Shown here one piece after another: positions 7,943-15,926 of a DNA stretch of 64,000 nucleotides. The stretch's first letter is position 1, and each line of letters begins with the position of its first letter. The stretch is from NCBI GenBank assembly GCA_036504035.1, contig DASXVV010000009.1, positions 641,751-705,750 of the forward strand, written 5' to 3'. Made by a program: the position numbers and the translations under genes. Source of the stretch: Candidatus Deferrimicrobiaceae bacterium. Its GTDB lineage: Bacteria > Desulfobacterota > Deferrimicrobia > Deferrimicrobiales > Deferrimicrobiaceae. The notes below the pieces were generated by a model that saw only the letters and a list, made by a program, of their open reading frames with translations, was not told the DNA's origin and made no database searches.

Positions 7943-10593
7943 AAACCCGCCTTTTCGAGATCAAGTGCCACCAGCTTCAACAACGCCTCATCGTCCATCT
8001 CGGTCAGCAGCGTTTCCGCCCCTTCCAGCAGCCCGGCCGCCAGCCCCGACTTGGCGGAAATCAACGCGTCGATCTTCTCTTCCACCGTTCCCTTGCAGAC
8101 GAACTTGTGCACCATGACGTTCTTTTTCTGGCCGATGCGGAAAGCGCGGTCGGTGGCCTGATTCTCCACCGCCGGGTTCCACCATCGGTCGAAATGGATG
8201 ACATGGGCGGCCGCGGTCAGATTGAGACCGGATCCGCCGGCCTTGAGCGAGAGGACGAAGAAAGGCGGCCCGTCTTCATGCTGGAAGCGCTCTACGAGTT
8301 TACTCCGTTCGCCCACCGGCGTACCGCCGTGCAGCACCAGGCCGGGGCGGCCGAACAGGATCGCCATGAAATCGGCGATCGGCCCGGTCATCTCCCGGAA
8401 CTGGGTGAAGACCAGCACCTTTTCCTGGCGGGAGGCGATCTCCTCGGCCAGCTCCCGCAGGCGCAAAAACTTGCCGCTTCGTTCCTCGGCGTAGTCGCCG
8501 TCCCCCAGCGCCTGACCGGGATGGTTGCAGATCTGCTTGAATCGCATCAGCGACGAAAGGATCAACCCCCTCCGCTTCATTCCCTCCCGCGGTTCGGCGA
8601 GCGCCACGGCCAGTTCCTTCACCGCCTGGGCGTACAACCGCGCCTGTGCCTTGCTCAGGCCGCACCAGGCCGACATCTCGACCTTGTCGGGAAGATCGCT
8701 GATGACGCTGCGGTCGGTCTTCATGCGGCGCAGGATATAAGGCTGCACCAGCGTGCGCAACGGGGCGTACGACGGCGGCTCGTGCTTCTCGAGCGAGGCG
8801 ACGAACTGCTTGAACCGGGAAGCGGAGCCCAGCAGGCCGGGACAGAGGAAGTCGAAAAGCGACCAGAGATCGGACAAGCGGTTTTCGACCGGGGTGCCGG
8901 TCAGTGCGATCCGTGCCCTTCCGGAAAGGGTTTTTACCGCCTTTGCCTGTCGCGTGCCGGGGTTCTTGATGGCCTGGGCTTCGTCCAGGACGATCAGGTC
9001 CCAGTCGAGTTTTCGGATCCATTCCTGACGCTGGAGCATGCCGTAGGTGGTCAGCACCGCATCGGTCGATGCCAGGGACCGTTCAGGGTCTTCGGCGATG
9101 AGCGCCAATTCCGATCGGTCCGTCGCCGAGGGATGCAGGCAGACGACCTTGAGCGACGGCGCGAATCGATCCAGTTCGCTCATCCAGTTGGAAAGCAGCG
9201 AGGCCGGCAACACCAGCAGGCTGGGAGCGCGATTGCCTGCCGGCCCCTTCCGTGCCAGCAGAAGGGAGATGACCTGAATGGTTTTTCCGAGCCCCATGTC
9301 GTCGGCCAGGCAGGCGCCCAGTCCCAGTTCCGAAAGGAACCAGAGCCAGTTGAGACCGGTCTGCTGATAAGGGCGCAGCGTCGCCTGCAACCCGGAACCG
9401 GCCGTGGCGGCCGCCAGCCGTGCCGGTTCCCGCAGCCCGGCCAGCATCTCCCGCAACCGGTCGTCCGCCGAAACGAAGGCCCAGCCGGTTTCATCCAGCG
9501 TGGGATCGTTTCCGGTCAGGTCCCGCCGGGCGCCCGCCAGGAGACGCATCCCTTCCGCAAACGAAAGGCCGTCGTCCCCGGCCTCGGCCTCGACCCGCCG
9601 CCACTGTTCCAGCGCCTGGCGCAGTTTTTCGCCATCCACTTCGACCCACTGCCCCCGCAAGAGCGCGAGCCCTTCGCCGGACGTCGTCATCGCCGCGATT
9701 TCCTCCGGCGTGAGATCGGCGCCGTCCAGCGTCATCTGAACCTGAAAATCCAGCAGGGCCGAAGCCGACAGGGTTTCTCCAACCTTCGATCCGAGAGCAA
9801 CCTGCACCCGGGGACGGGGACGTTTTTTCCACCAGTCCGGCAGACGCACCACCAGGCCGCTCTCCTCCAGGGCGGGGACATTCTTGAGAAACGGATAGGC
9901 TTCCTCCGGTGTCCAGGCCAGGGGGTGATAGATGTCGCCGCTCTCCTGCAGCTCCCGGACCCACTCGCATCGCTTCCCTGCCTCGTGGACCGGTTCCAGA
10001 AGGCGCAGCAACGCTTCACGGTTGTTCGCGCCGGCATACTCGCGAAGCGCCTGGCTGAGAGGCAAATGCTGGGCGCGGGAGTTCTTGCCCAGGCGGGGGA
10101 TGTAGGTCGCCATGAAGGCGAAGGGATATTCGGGGTCCTTCCTGTTTTCGGCCAGATGGAAACAAACCCGTCCCACCTGTCGCCAAAGCGGCGCGTACCG
10201 GTGCAGAAACCCGGCCAGGCCCTCGGGATTCCCACCGATCGAATCCATCGTCCAGCGATCGAGATCGATCCAGATGGCGGCAAGAACGTCGGGCGTGCAG
10301 TACTCGGCTCCCGGCATGGGGGGAATGTCCAGCGTCAGGCCGGAAAGGATGGAAGCGTCCGGAGGCGGGAGCGGTTCGAGGCGATCCTGCGACGGCAGGG
10401 CATGGGAAAGCAATTGAAGGTAACGCGTGCCGAAATCGCGCCAGAACATCCAGGAGAGCGGCCAGTCGGGCGCGGACTTCCCACCGGCCAGGGCCATGAT
10501 GCCCGCGGCCTGGGACTCCGCGAATGCCTGCGCTATTTTTTCGCCCGGTCCGATCATCATCAGATGACCGGCTGGCGTGAGGGTAAGAGTCAT
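7939..10593 (-). CDS. SNF2 family DNA-dependent ATPase/helicase
   Basis: This 884-aa protein is a Swi2/Snf2 ATPase. The N-terminal 400 residues are the bacterial SNF2-associated region. Motif I (DDMGLGKTIQ) lies at 431-440, motif II (DEAQ) at 537-540, and motif III in 'RIALTGTPVENRLSDLWSL'. The helicase C-lobe has 'VLVFTQFREM', 'LHGGTPVGERS', 'LKAGGSGLNLTAAAHVIHFD' and 'RAFRIGQKKNV'. The length is normal for RapA/HepA-like SNF2 proteins. It is followed, with overlap, by a SWIM-domain gene, a recurrent bacterial arrangement. Roles in such operons include nucleic-acid remodelling and sometimes phage defence; neither is shown here. Confidence 0.93.
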   Translation of the reverse strand: MTLTLTPAGHLMMIGPGEKIAQAFAESQAAGIMALAGGKSAPDWPLSWMFWRDFGTRYLQLLSHALPSQDRLEPLPPPDASILSGLTLDIPPMPGAEYCTPDVLAAIWIDLDRWTMDSIGGNPEGLAGFLHRYAPLWRQVGRVCFHLAENRKDPEYPFAFMATYIPRLGKNSRAQHLPLSQALREYAGANNREALLRLLEPVHEAGKRCEWVRELQESGDIYHPLAWTPEEAYPFLKNVPALEESGLVVRLPDWWKKRPRPRVQVALGSKVGETLSASALLDFQVQMTLDGADLTPEEIAAMTTSGEGLALLRGQWVEVDGEKLRQALEQWRRVEAEAGDDGLSFAEGMRLLAGARRDLTGNDPTLDETGWAFVSADDRLREMLAGLREPARLAAATAGSGLQATLRPYQQTGLNWLWFLSELGLGACLADDMGLGKTIQVISLLLARKGPAGNRAPSLLVLPASLLSNWMSELDRFAPSLKVVCLHPSATDRSELALIAEDPERSLASTDAVLTTYGMLQRQEWIRKLDWDLIVLDEAQAIKNPGTRQAKAVKTLSGRARIALTGTPVENRLSDLWSLFDFLCPGLLGSASRFKQFVASLEKHEPPSYAPLRTLVQPYILRRMKTDRSVISDLPDKVEMSAWCGLSKAQARLYAQAVKELAVALAEPREGMKRRGLILSSLMRFKQICNHPGQALGDGDYAEERSGKFLRLRELAEEIASRQEKVLVFTQFREMTGPIADFMAILFGRPGLVLHGGTPVGERSKLVERFQHEDGPPFFVLSLKAGGSGLNLTAAAHVIHFDRWWNPAVENQATDRAFRIGQKKNVMVHKFVCKGTVEEKIDALISAKSGLAAGLLEGAETLLTEMDDEALLKLVALDLEKAGL

Positions 10594-10886
10594 ATGATCG
10601 CATCACCGGTCGGCATGCCTCTCTCCGTATGTCCCGTTCGGTTCATTCAGCCACACGATCGATTTTATGACATCCAATGGGTATCGTTGACTGCCCCATT
10701 AGTCCTCGGCGGGAAGCGGACTCGCCCGCCCCCGGGAGGCGAACAATACCATGACGGCCGTCACGTATGCCCAGGTTGAGCGGCGCCAAGCGAAAACCGC
10801 CATCGACGCGACAAAGCGCGCGAGCCCTTTCTTACCAGGGTATGCCATAATTCACTCCGTCGAATTTTCGCATCGAGGGGAAACCG

Positions 10887-12635
10887 GTGAGCGAGCAAGC
10901 GGTTCCAGAGGGGAATCATTCGGGGGGCGGGTCCCACCGCGTCATTCTGGCGGCCGTGTTGCTCGTTCTCGCCGCCGTCGCGGTCTACAGCCCGATCCGC
11001 CACCATTCGTTCATCGCCATGGACGACGGGGCTTACGTGGAATCGAACGAGGTCGTCAAGGGGGGGCTGACGGCGCATGGCGTCCGATGGGCGTTCGGCG
11101 GCATTCATGTCATCAACTGGCACCCCATCACCCTTCTGTCGCACATGGCGGACGTCTCGATGTTCGGGTTGAACGCGGGCGGGCATCATCTGGTCAGCCT
11201 GCTGATCCACGTCGCCAACACGCTGCTGCTGTTCTTTTTTCTCAACCGCGTGACCGGGGCGTTCGGGCGCAGCGCCCTCGTGGCGGCATGGTTCTCCCTC
11301 CACCCCCTGCACGTGGAGCCGGTGGCATGGATTGCCGACCGGAAGGACCTCCTGTGCGGCTTCTTCTTCCTGCTCACCCTTTTTGCCTACCGAAGATACG
11401 TTGAGCGACCGGGCATTTCGAGATACCTTGCGGTCGCCTTTTTCTTCCTCCTCGGGCTCATGTCAAAATCGACGCTGATCACGCTTCCGTTCGTGCTGCT
11501 CCTGCTGGACTACTGGCCGCTGGGAAATGTCCGGCCTTCCCCGCGTCCCTCGTTCGCGAAACTCGCGGGAGAAAAGGCCCCGCTCCTGGCGCTGTCGATC
11601 GTTTTCGGCATCATCGCCGTCATCGCCCAGAATGAAGGCGGGGCCCTCGACACGGCCGCCCCGCTGTTGCTGCGAATCGAGAATTCGCTCATCGCGTACG
11701 CGACCTACATCGGGAAGACGCTCTGGCCGGCGAACCTGGCGGTCCTCTACCCTTATCCGGCAAGCGCCCCGCCCCTCTGGGAACTGGGCGCGGCGGCGCT
11801 CTTGCTGGCGGGCGTTTCCGCGCTGGTCCTTCACCAGGCCCGTCGCCGCCCCTACCTCCTTGTGGGGTGGTTCTGGTTTCTCGGCATGCTCCTGCCGGCG
11901 ATCGGGCTGGTCCGGGTGGGGGTCCACTTCACGGCCGACCGGTTCGTCTACCTGCCGTTGACCGGCCTTTTCATCATGGTCGCGTGGGGAGGAGCGGATA
12001 TCGCGGAATCGTTCCGCCGCGGGGGCCGCATCGCGGCCGCGATCGCGACGGCTTCCCTCCTGGCGCTGGCCCCGGCGGCACGGGCGCAGGTCGAATACTG
12101 GCGAAACGGGGTCACGCTGTTTTCGCACACCCTGGCGATCACTTCGGACAACTGGCTGATCCGGAACAATCTGGGCGTGGAACTGAACCGCCTCGGAAAA
12201 ACCGAAGAAGCCGTCGCACAGTACCGGGAGTCCTTGAGAATCCAGCCAAACTATTCGATCTCCCACTACAATCTCGCCACGCTCATGGAAAAGACGGGGA
12301 AGGATGGGGAAGCCGCCGTCCATTACCGGGAAGCGCAGCGGCTCGCCCCAAACGACCCGGATGCGGCAGACCGGCTCCGGGTCCTCCTCAACAACATGGG
12401 GACGAAACTGGCCGACCAGGGCAGGTACGAAGAGGCGATCGCCTGTTATCGGGAAGCGCTGCAGATCATGCCCGATTATGCGGATGCCCATTTCAACCTC
12501 GCGTCCGACCTCGAAAAGACCGGGCGAAAGGACGAAGCGATCTCGCATTACCGGGAGGTGATGCGCCTCACCCCCGGCGACCCGGATGCGCCGATCCGGC
12601 TGCGCCGGCTCCTCCAGTCGCAAGGGGATCAGTGA
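10887..12635 (+). CDS. TMTC-like GT-C membrane glycosyltransferase with C-terminal TPRs
   Basis: This 582-aa protein has about ten membrane segments in residues 20-420, then four tetratricopeptide repeats to the end ('NLGVELNRLGKTEEAVAQYRES', 'HFNLASDLEKTGRKDEAISHYREV'). Two acidic residues in the first loop (MDDGAYV) sit where GT-C enzymes place the catalytic acid. 'WHPITLLSHMADV' and 'FSLHPLHVEPVAWIADRKDLL' are hallmarks of bacterial relatives of eukaryotic TMTC O-mannosyltransferases. It would transfer a sugar from a polyprenyl-phosphate donor on the outer face of the inner membrane. Start GTG at 10887 has GAGGGG upstream. It overlaps the next gene by GTGA. Confidence 0.82.
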   Translation: MSEQAVPEGNHSGGGSHRVILAAVLLVLAAVAVYSPIRHHSFIAMDDGAYVESNEVVKGGLTAHGVRWAFGGIHVINWHPITLLSHMADVSMFGLNAGGHHLVSLLIHVANTLLLFFFLNRVTGAFGRSALVAAWFSLHPLHVEPVAWIADRKDLLCGFFFLLTLFAYRRYVERPGISRYLAVAFFFLLGLMSKSTLITLPFVLLLLDYWPLGNVRPSPRPSFAKLAGEKAPLLALSIVFGIIAVIAQNEGGALDTAAPLLLRIENSLIAYATYIGKTLWPANLAVLYPYPASAPPLWELGAAALLLAGVSALVLHQARRRPYLLVGWFWFLGMLLPAIGLVRVGVHFTADRFVYLPLTGLFIMVAWGGADIAESFRRGGRIAAAIATASLLALAPAARAQVEYWRNGVTLFSHTLAITSDNWLIRNNLGVELNRLGKTEEAVAQYRESLRIQPNYSISHYNLATLMEKTGKDGEAAVHYREAQRLAPNDPDAADRLRVLLNNMGTKLADQGRYEEAIACYREALQIMPDYADAHFNLASDLEKTGRKDEAISHYREVMRLTPGDPDAPIRLRRLLQSQGDQ

Positions 12636-13399
12636 CGGGAATGCCCGGTCTCCCGCAAACCGATCTTCCCGGAAATCCCCCGCGCCTCGGCGTCGTGATC
12701 CCGATGGCCAACGAGGAAGCGACGGTCGAGGATTTGCTCCGGCGCGTGCTGGCCCAGTTGGAGGAGCGCGACCGCATCTACTGCATCCTCGACGAAAAGA
12801 GCCGGGACCAGACGATGGAACGGGTCCGGGGGATCGCGGCGGCGGACAGCCGTGTCGAGGCGGTCTGGGCGCCGGAGAACCGGTGCGTGGTCGACGCCTA
12901 TTTCCGCGGATATCGGGAGGCGCTGGCGGCGGGGTGCGCGTGGATCCTCGAAATGGACGGCGGCATGAGCCACTGCCCCGAGGAGATCCCGCGCTTCCTC
13001 GACGCGATCGGAACCGGGATCGATTTCGCCGCCGGGAGCCGCTTCGTCGCGGGGGGAAGCTATCGGGGGCGGTGGTCGCGGTGGCTGCTGAGCCGCGGTG
13101 GGACGCTTCTCGCCAACCTGCTGTTGGGAACGCGAATGAAAGACATGACCAGCGGCTTCGAATGCTTCAGCCGCAGGGCGCTTTCCCATGTCGTCGAGAA
13201 AGGCGTCAGGAGCCGGGCGCACTTCTTCCAGACCGAGATCCGGTACATGCTGCAGGACTGGTCCTGGGTCGAGATCCCCATCCATTATTCCAATCCGAGC
13301 GTCGGGGTGGGGAAGGCTCCCGTCCTGGAATCCATCCGTATCCTGCTCCAGCTCGCCCGCGCAGGGCGGGACGACGCCGGAAAAGGGAACCGCGCATGA
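12632..13399 (+). CDS. GT2 glycosyltransferase, dolichol-phosphate-mannose synthase-like
   Basis: This 255-aa soluble GT-A enzyme has an N-terminal 'LGVVIPMANEEATVEDLL', a central acidic motif 'LEMDGGMSH' in place of the common MDADLSH, and 'GSRFVAGGSYRGRW' and 'DMTSGFECFSRRAL', all typical of the DPM1/polyprenyl-phosphate sugar synthase group. No C-terminal membrane segments are present. I start it at GTG 12632, which overlaps the previous stop (GTGA) and has AAGGGG upstream; ATG 12641 is the alternative. It likely makes the lipid-linked sugar used by the preceding GT-C protein. Confidence 0.85.
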   Translation: MTGMPGLPQTDLPGNPPRLGVVIPMANEEATVEDLLRRVLAQLEERDRIYCILDEKSRDQTMERVRGIAAADSRVEAVWAPENRCVVDAYFRGYREALAAGCAWILEMDGGMSHCPEEIPRFLDAIGTGIDFAAGSRFVAGGSYRGRWSRWLLSRGGTLLANLLLGTRMKDMTSGFECFSRRALSHVVEKGVRSRAHFFQTEIRYMLQDWSWVEIPIHYSNPSVGVGKAPVLESIRILLQLARAGRDDAGKGNRA

Positions 13400-14412
13400 A
13401 GCGGGAATCGTTGTTCGCCGTCGTCACCACGATTCAGGAACCGACCCCCGCGATGCGGCGCCTGCAGGAGGCGCTGGGTTCCGCCGGCGGCAGGCTGATC
13501 GTCGTCGGCGACCGGAAAGGCCCCGCGTCCTTCCCGCTCGAAGGCGCATCCTTTTTCTCCCTGGCCGCACAGGAGAGGCTGCCGTTCCGGCTGTCCCGCC
13601 TCCTGCCGGCCGGGCACTACGCCCGCAAGAACATGGGATACCTGCTGGCGATCCGGGACGGGGCGACGTGCATCTACGAGACCGACGACGACAACGCCCC
13701 GTTGCCCTCTTGGCGCATCCGACCCGCATCCGTCCCCGTACGTAAGGCGAAGCGTGCGCCGTGGGTGAACGCCTACCGCTTTTTCACCGACGAAACCATC
13801 TGGCCGCGCGGGTTTCCCCTGCGGCTGGCGCGGCAGGACTGCCTCCCCGAGGGCGACGCGGAAGCGGGTACCGTCGTCGTCGAGGCACCCGTCCAGCAGG
13901 GATTGGCCGACTACTCGCCGGACGTCGACGCCGTATGGCGACTATTGCTCGACCGGGAGTTCCGCTTCCGGGACGGCGACAGCGTGATCCTGCCTCCGGG
14001 CGCCTGGTGCCCCTTCAACAGCCAGTCGACCTGGTGGCGCCCGCCCGCCTGGCCGCTTCTGTACCTGCCGAGCTTCTGCTCCTTCCGGATGACCGACATC
14101 TGGCGCAGTTTCGTCGCCCAGCGCTGCTTGTGGGAACTGGGGCACGGCGTCGTCTTCCATTCACCCGAAGTCGTGCAGGATCGGAACGACCACGACCTGA
14201 TGGCGGACTTTCGGGACGAAGTGCCGGGATACCTGCGGAACGAGGAGCTCGTTAATGTTCTCGACGCGACGCGGCTTTCCGCGGGAGCGAATGCGGTCGC
14301 GGACAACCTGGTCGCCTGTTACGAGCGGCTGACGGAAACGGGCTTTTTCCCCATCGAGGAATTACCGCTCGTCCGCGCCTGGCGGGACGATCTTGAAGGT
14401 CTACCGGCGTAA
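13396..14412 (+). CDS. STELLO-like (DUF288) putative glycosyltransferase
   Basis: This 338-aa protein resembles the STELLO glycosyltransferase family. The sequence 'AVVTTIQEPTPAMRRL' is a GT-A-like first strand, 'IVVGDRKGP' follows, then 'HYARKNMGYLLAIRDGATCIYETDDDNAP' with the acidic DDD motif for a metal-bound nucleotide sugar. Later 'FNSQSTWWRPPAWPLLYLPSF' and 'DIWRSFVAQRCLWELGHGVVFH' match conserved family blocks. It starts at ATG 13396, overlapping the GT2 stop (ATGA). STELLO proteins were first described in plants as Golgi proteins of cellulose synthesis. The bacterial role is unknown, and here it is tied to a protein- or lipid-glycosylation operon. Confidence 0.78.
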   Translation: MKRESLFAVVTTIQEPTPAMRRLQEALGSAGGRLIVVGDRKGPASFPLEGASFFSLAAQERLPFRLSRLLPAGHYARKNMGYLLAIRDGATCIYETDDDNAPLPSWRIRPASVPVRKAKRAPWVNAYRFFTDETIWPRGFPLRLARQDCLPEGDAEAGTVVVEAPVQQGLADYSPDVDAVWRLLLDREFRFRDGDSVILPPGAWCPFNSQSTWWRPPAWPLLYLPSFCSFRMTDIWRSFVAQRCLWELGHGVVFHSPEVVQDRNDHDLMADFRDEVPGYLRNEELVNVLDATRLSAGANAVADNLVACYERLTETGFFPIEELPLVRAWRDDLEGLPA

Positions 14413-14472
14413 GGGCCGAAGCGGTCGGCGGGAAGATCTTCGACCGGTCGGTCGGGGCGATCCTCCTCGCCG

Positions 14473-14766
14473 TCAGGCCGGGGAATCCTCCTTCTTTTCC
14501 GTGAACTCGATCTCGACTCCGGTCGCCCCCATCGGGTGGCGGAGGGAGTAGATCCCGTACCCGGTGAGCATTAGGTTCACCACGCACCAGATGATCCCGA
14601 ACATGATGATCGGCAAACGTCCATCTTCGGACTCGCCGATGACGCTCCCGAACAGAACGACGCCGAACGCGAGGAAGAGGAGGGGGACGACGATCAGCAC
14701 GATTGCCCCCGCCTTCCCCGGTCGGACCTGCACCGTCACAGCCCGCACGTTCTCTTTGTTTCCCAT
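14473..14766 (-). CDS. small two-helix membrane protein of unknown function
   Basis: This 97-aa protein has two hydrophobic segments, about 22-45 ('AIVLIVVPLLFLAFGVVLFG') and 55-77 ('IIMFGIIWCVVNLMLTGYGIY'), followed by a short hydrophilic tail ending in EKKEDSPA. The ATG at 14766 follows AAGGAGGATG, a clear ribosome binding site; an upstream extension in frame has no such site and looks non-coding. It lies 40 nt downstream of the candidate selenoprotein gene on the same strand and probably belongs to that operon. The family is unknown to me. Confidence 0.7.
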   Translation of the reverse strand: MGNKENVRAVTVQVRPGKAGAIVLIVVPLLFLAFGVVLFGSVIGESEDGRLPIIMFGIIWCVVNLMLTGYGIYSLRHPMGATGVEIEFTEKKEDSPA

Positions 14767-14806
14767 CCCGTCATCCTCCTTCGTTGCCTCGATCGGGGGG
14801 CATCGT

Positions 14807-15523
14807 TCATTCCACCGTGAGGAAGAGCTCGTGCTGAAGCTTCGGCGCATCCTCGGTGAACCAGAGCGAGTAGATCCTGATCTTCGCAGTGCCGGGCTTG
14901 ACGGCACGGACGATCAGCGCATCCCGCTCGTCGTTGAAGGCAACCGCCGCCGCGTCTCCGTCGATCTCGACCGGACAGGTGGAGCTCTTCGTTCATGCCA
15001 GCGCGTAGTAGACGAAATCGCCGGCGTGCGCGACCGTCTTCCCTTTCGGCTCGGCGAAGACGAGGAAGCGGATTCCCTTGAGCGCGAGCAGTCCTTCGGT
15101 CGTGAACCGCCCCGAAAGGACGACGGGCTTCCCCGGTTCCGGGGCGGGGAGACCGGTGACCCAGAGGGCGCCGGAGCCGTCGGCGACCACCCAGTCGGCA
15201 TCCGTCCGCTTCACGCCGCGGAGCGTCACGCCATCGCCCGGCTTGTCCCCGGCAGGACGCGTGCCGACGACCAGGAACGGAGCGGTGTACGACTCCGGAT
15301 GCTCCGCCTGCCAACCGAGCGGTTGCGGATACGCGGTGAACCCCGCCCCTTCGGCTCCCGCGAGTTCGGCGAGCCACTTCCCGGCGAGGATCTTCGGACC
15401 GGCGGCGGTCGACGGCGCACCGGCGAGGAGCACCGCGATCAGGACCAGGAACGACGCAGCCGTTCGAATCGGCGTTCGGCTGCAAGCGGGGCGTCGGGAT
15501 GCGGGCCCCTTTCGGTAATCCAT
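14807..15523 (-). CDS. secreted protein of unknown family with in-frame UGA (candidate selenoprotein)
   Basis: The frame starts at ATG 15523 with a signal peptide (residues 20-41, ending APSTAAG) and runs 176 codons to TGA at 14993-14995. It then stays open in the same frame for 61 codons to TGA 14807. The downstream part is plainly coding in style: 'AVAFNDERDALIVRAVKPGTAKIRIYSLWF' and a C-terminus LFLTVE typical of a closing beta strand. The local sequence is YYALA-U177-TKSST-C183, so Sec would face a cysteine six residues on. A hairpin follows the UGA. Alternatives are a nonsense mutation of a Cys/Trp/Arg codon, or genuine termination at 14993. No known domain is recognised; the mature protein looks all-beta and periplasmic. 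Confidence 0.6.
14956..14984 (-). promoter_or_regulatory. possible bacterial SECIS hairpin after the UGA at 14993
   Basis: Downstream of the UGA on the minus strand, GUCG-AGAU-CGAC forms a 4-bp stem with a 4-nt loop starting at +26. Outer bases CUCC/GGAG (+9 to +12 with +34 to +37) could extend it. Loop position and a G in its first two bases fall in the loose range for bacterial SECIS elements, but the hairpin is weaker and further away than the one in fdnG, so this is tentative. Confidence 0.35.
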
Positions 15524-15533
15524 GAGAGTCTCC

Positions 15534-15926
15534 TTATTCGTGTTCGAGCCGGATCGTTCCGCCCTTGACCGACGGAGGGGCGTCCCGCAGGACATCGTAG
15601 CCGAAAAGACCGAAAGGACGGCGTTGCTCCTTGTACCCGTCGAGACGGAAGGCGTAGTGACCGGCATGGAGCGGGTCGCCGAGCGGGATCCGCCAGACGG
15701 TAACCTGCTCCGGGGCGACCCTGAATGTACCGTCGGCAGCGGACGCCCCCACGGGCACGGCATCGGAACGGTCGATCGCCCGCTGGATCTCGACCCCTGC
15801 AAGGGGGGTCCCGGTCCGCGCGTCCACGACCGTTCCCGCCATCGACGGGGCGACCCATTGGCGGGATGCGCACCCGGTCTCCGCCGAGACGAGGAATGCG
15901 AGCAGAAACCAGGCGATCCTTGTCAT
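15534..15926 (-). CDS. secreted carboxypeptidase-regulatory-like (CNA_B/transthyretin-fold) protein
   Basis: This 130-aa protein begins with a signal sequence ending near SAETGC, possibly a lipobox of weak quality. One beta-sandwich domain follows: 'MAGTVVDARTGTPLAGVEI...ADGTFRVAPEQVTVW...GYKEQRRPFG' has the carboxypeptidase-regulatory-like pattern. Such domains usually bind or scaffold on the cell surface. Its ATG overlaps the stop of the ankyrin gene (ATGA at 15923-15926), and the candidate selenoprotein follows 10 nt later, so these genes form one operon. The exact role is unknown. Confidence 0.72.
   Translation of the reverse strand: MTRIAWFLLAFLVSAETGCASRQWVAPSMAGTVVDARTGTPLAGVEIQRAIDRSDAVPVGASAADGTFRVAPEQVTVWRIPLGDPLHAGHYAFRLDGYKEQRRPFGLFGYDVLRDAPPSVKGGTIRLEHE

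Noticed and set aside
8107-10779. 890-aa plus-strand frame opposite the SNF2 gene
   Set aside because: Mirror frame of a certain helicase gene, with no domain of its own.
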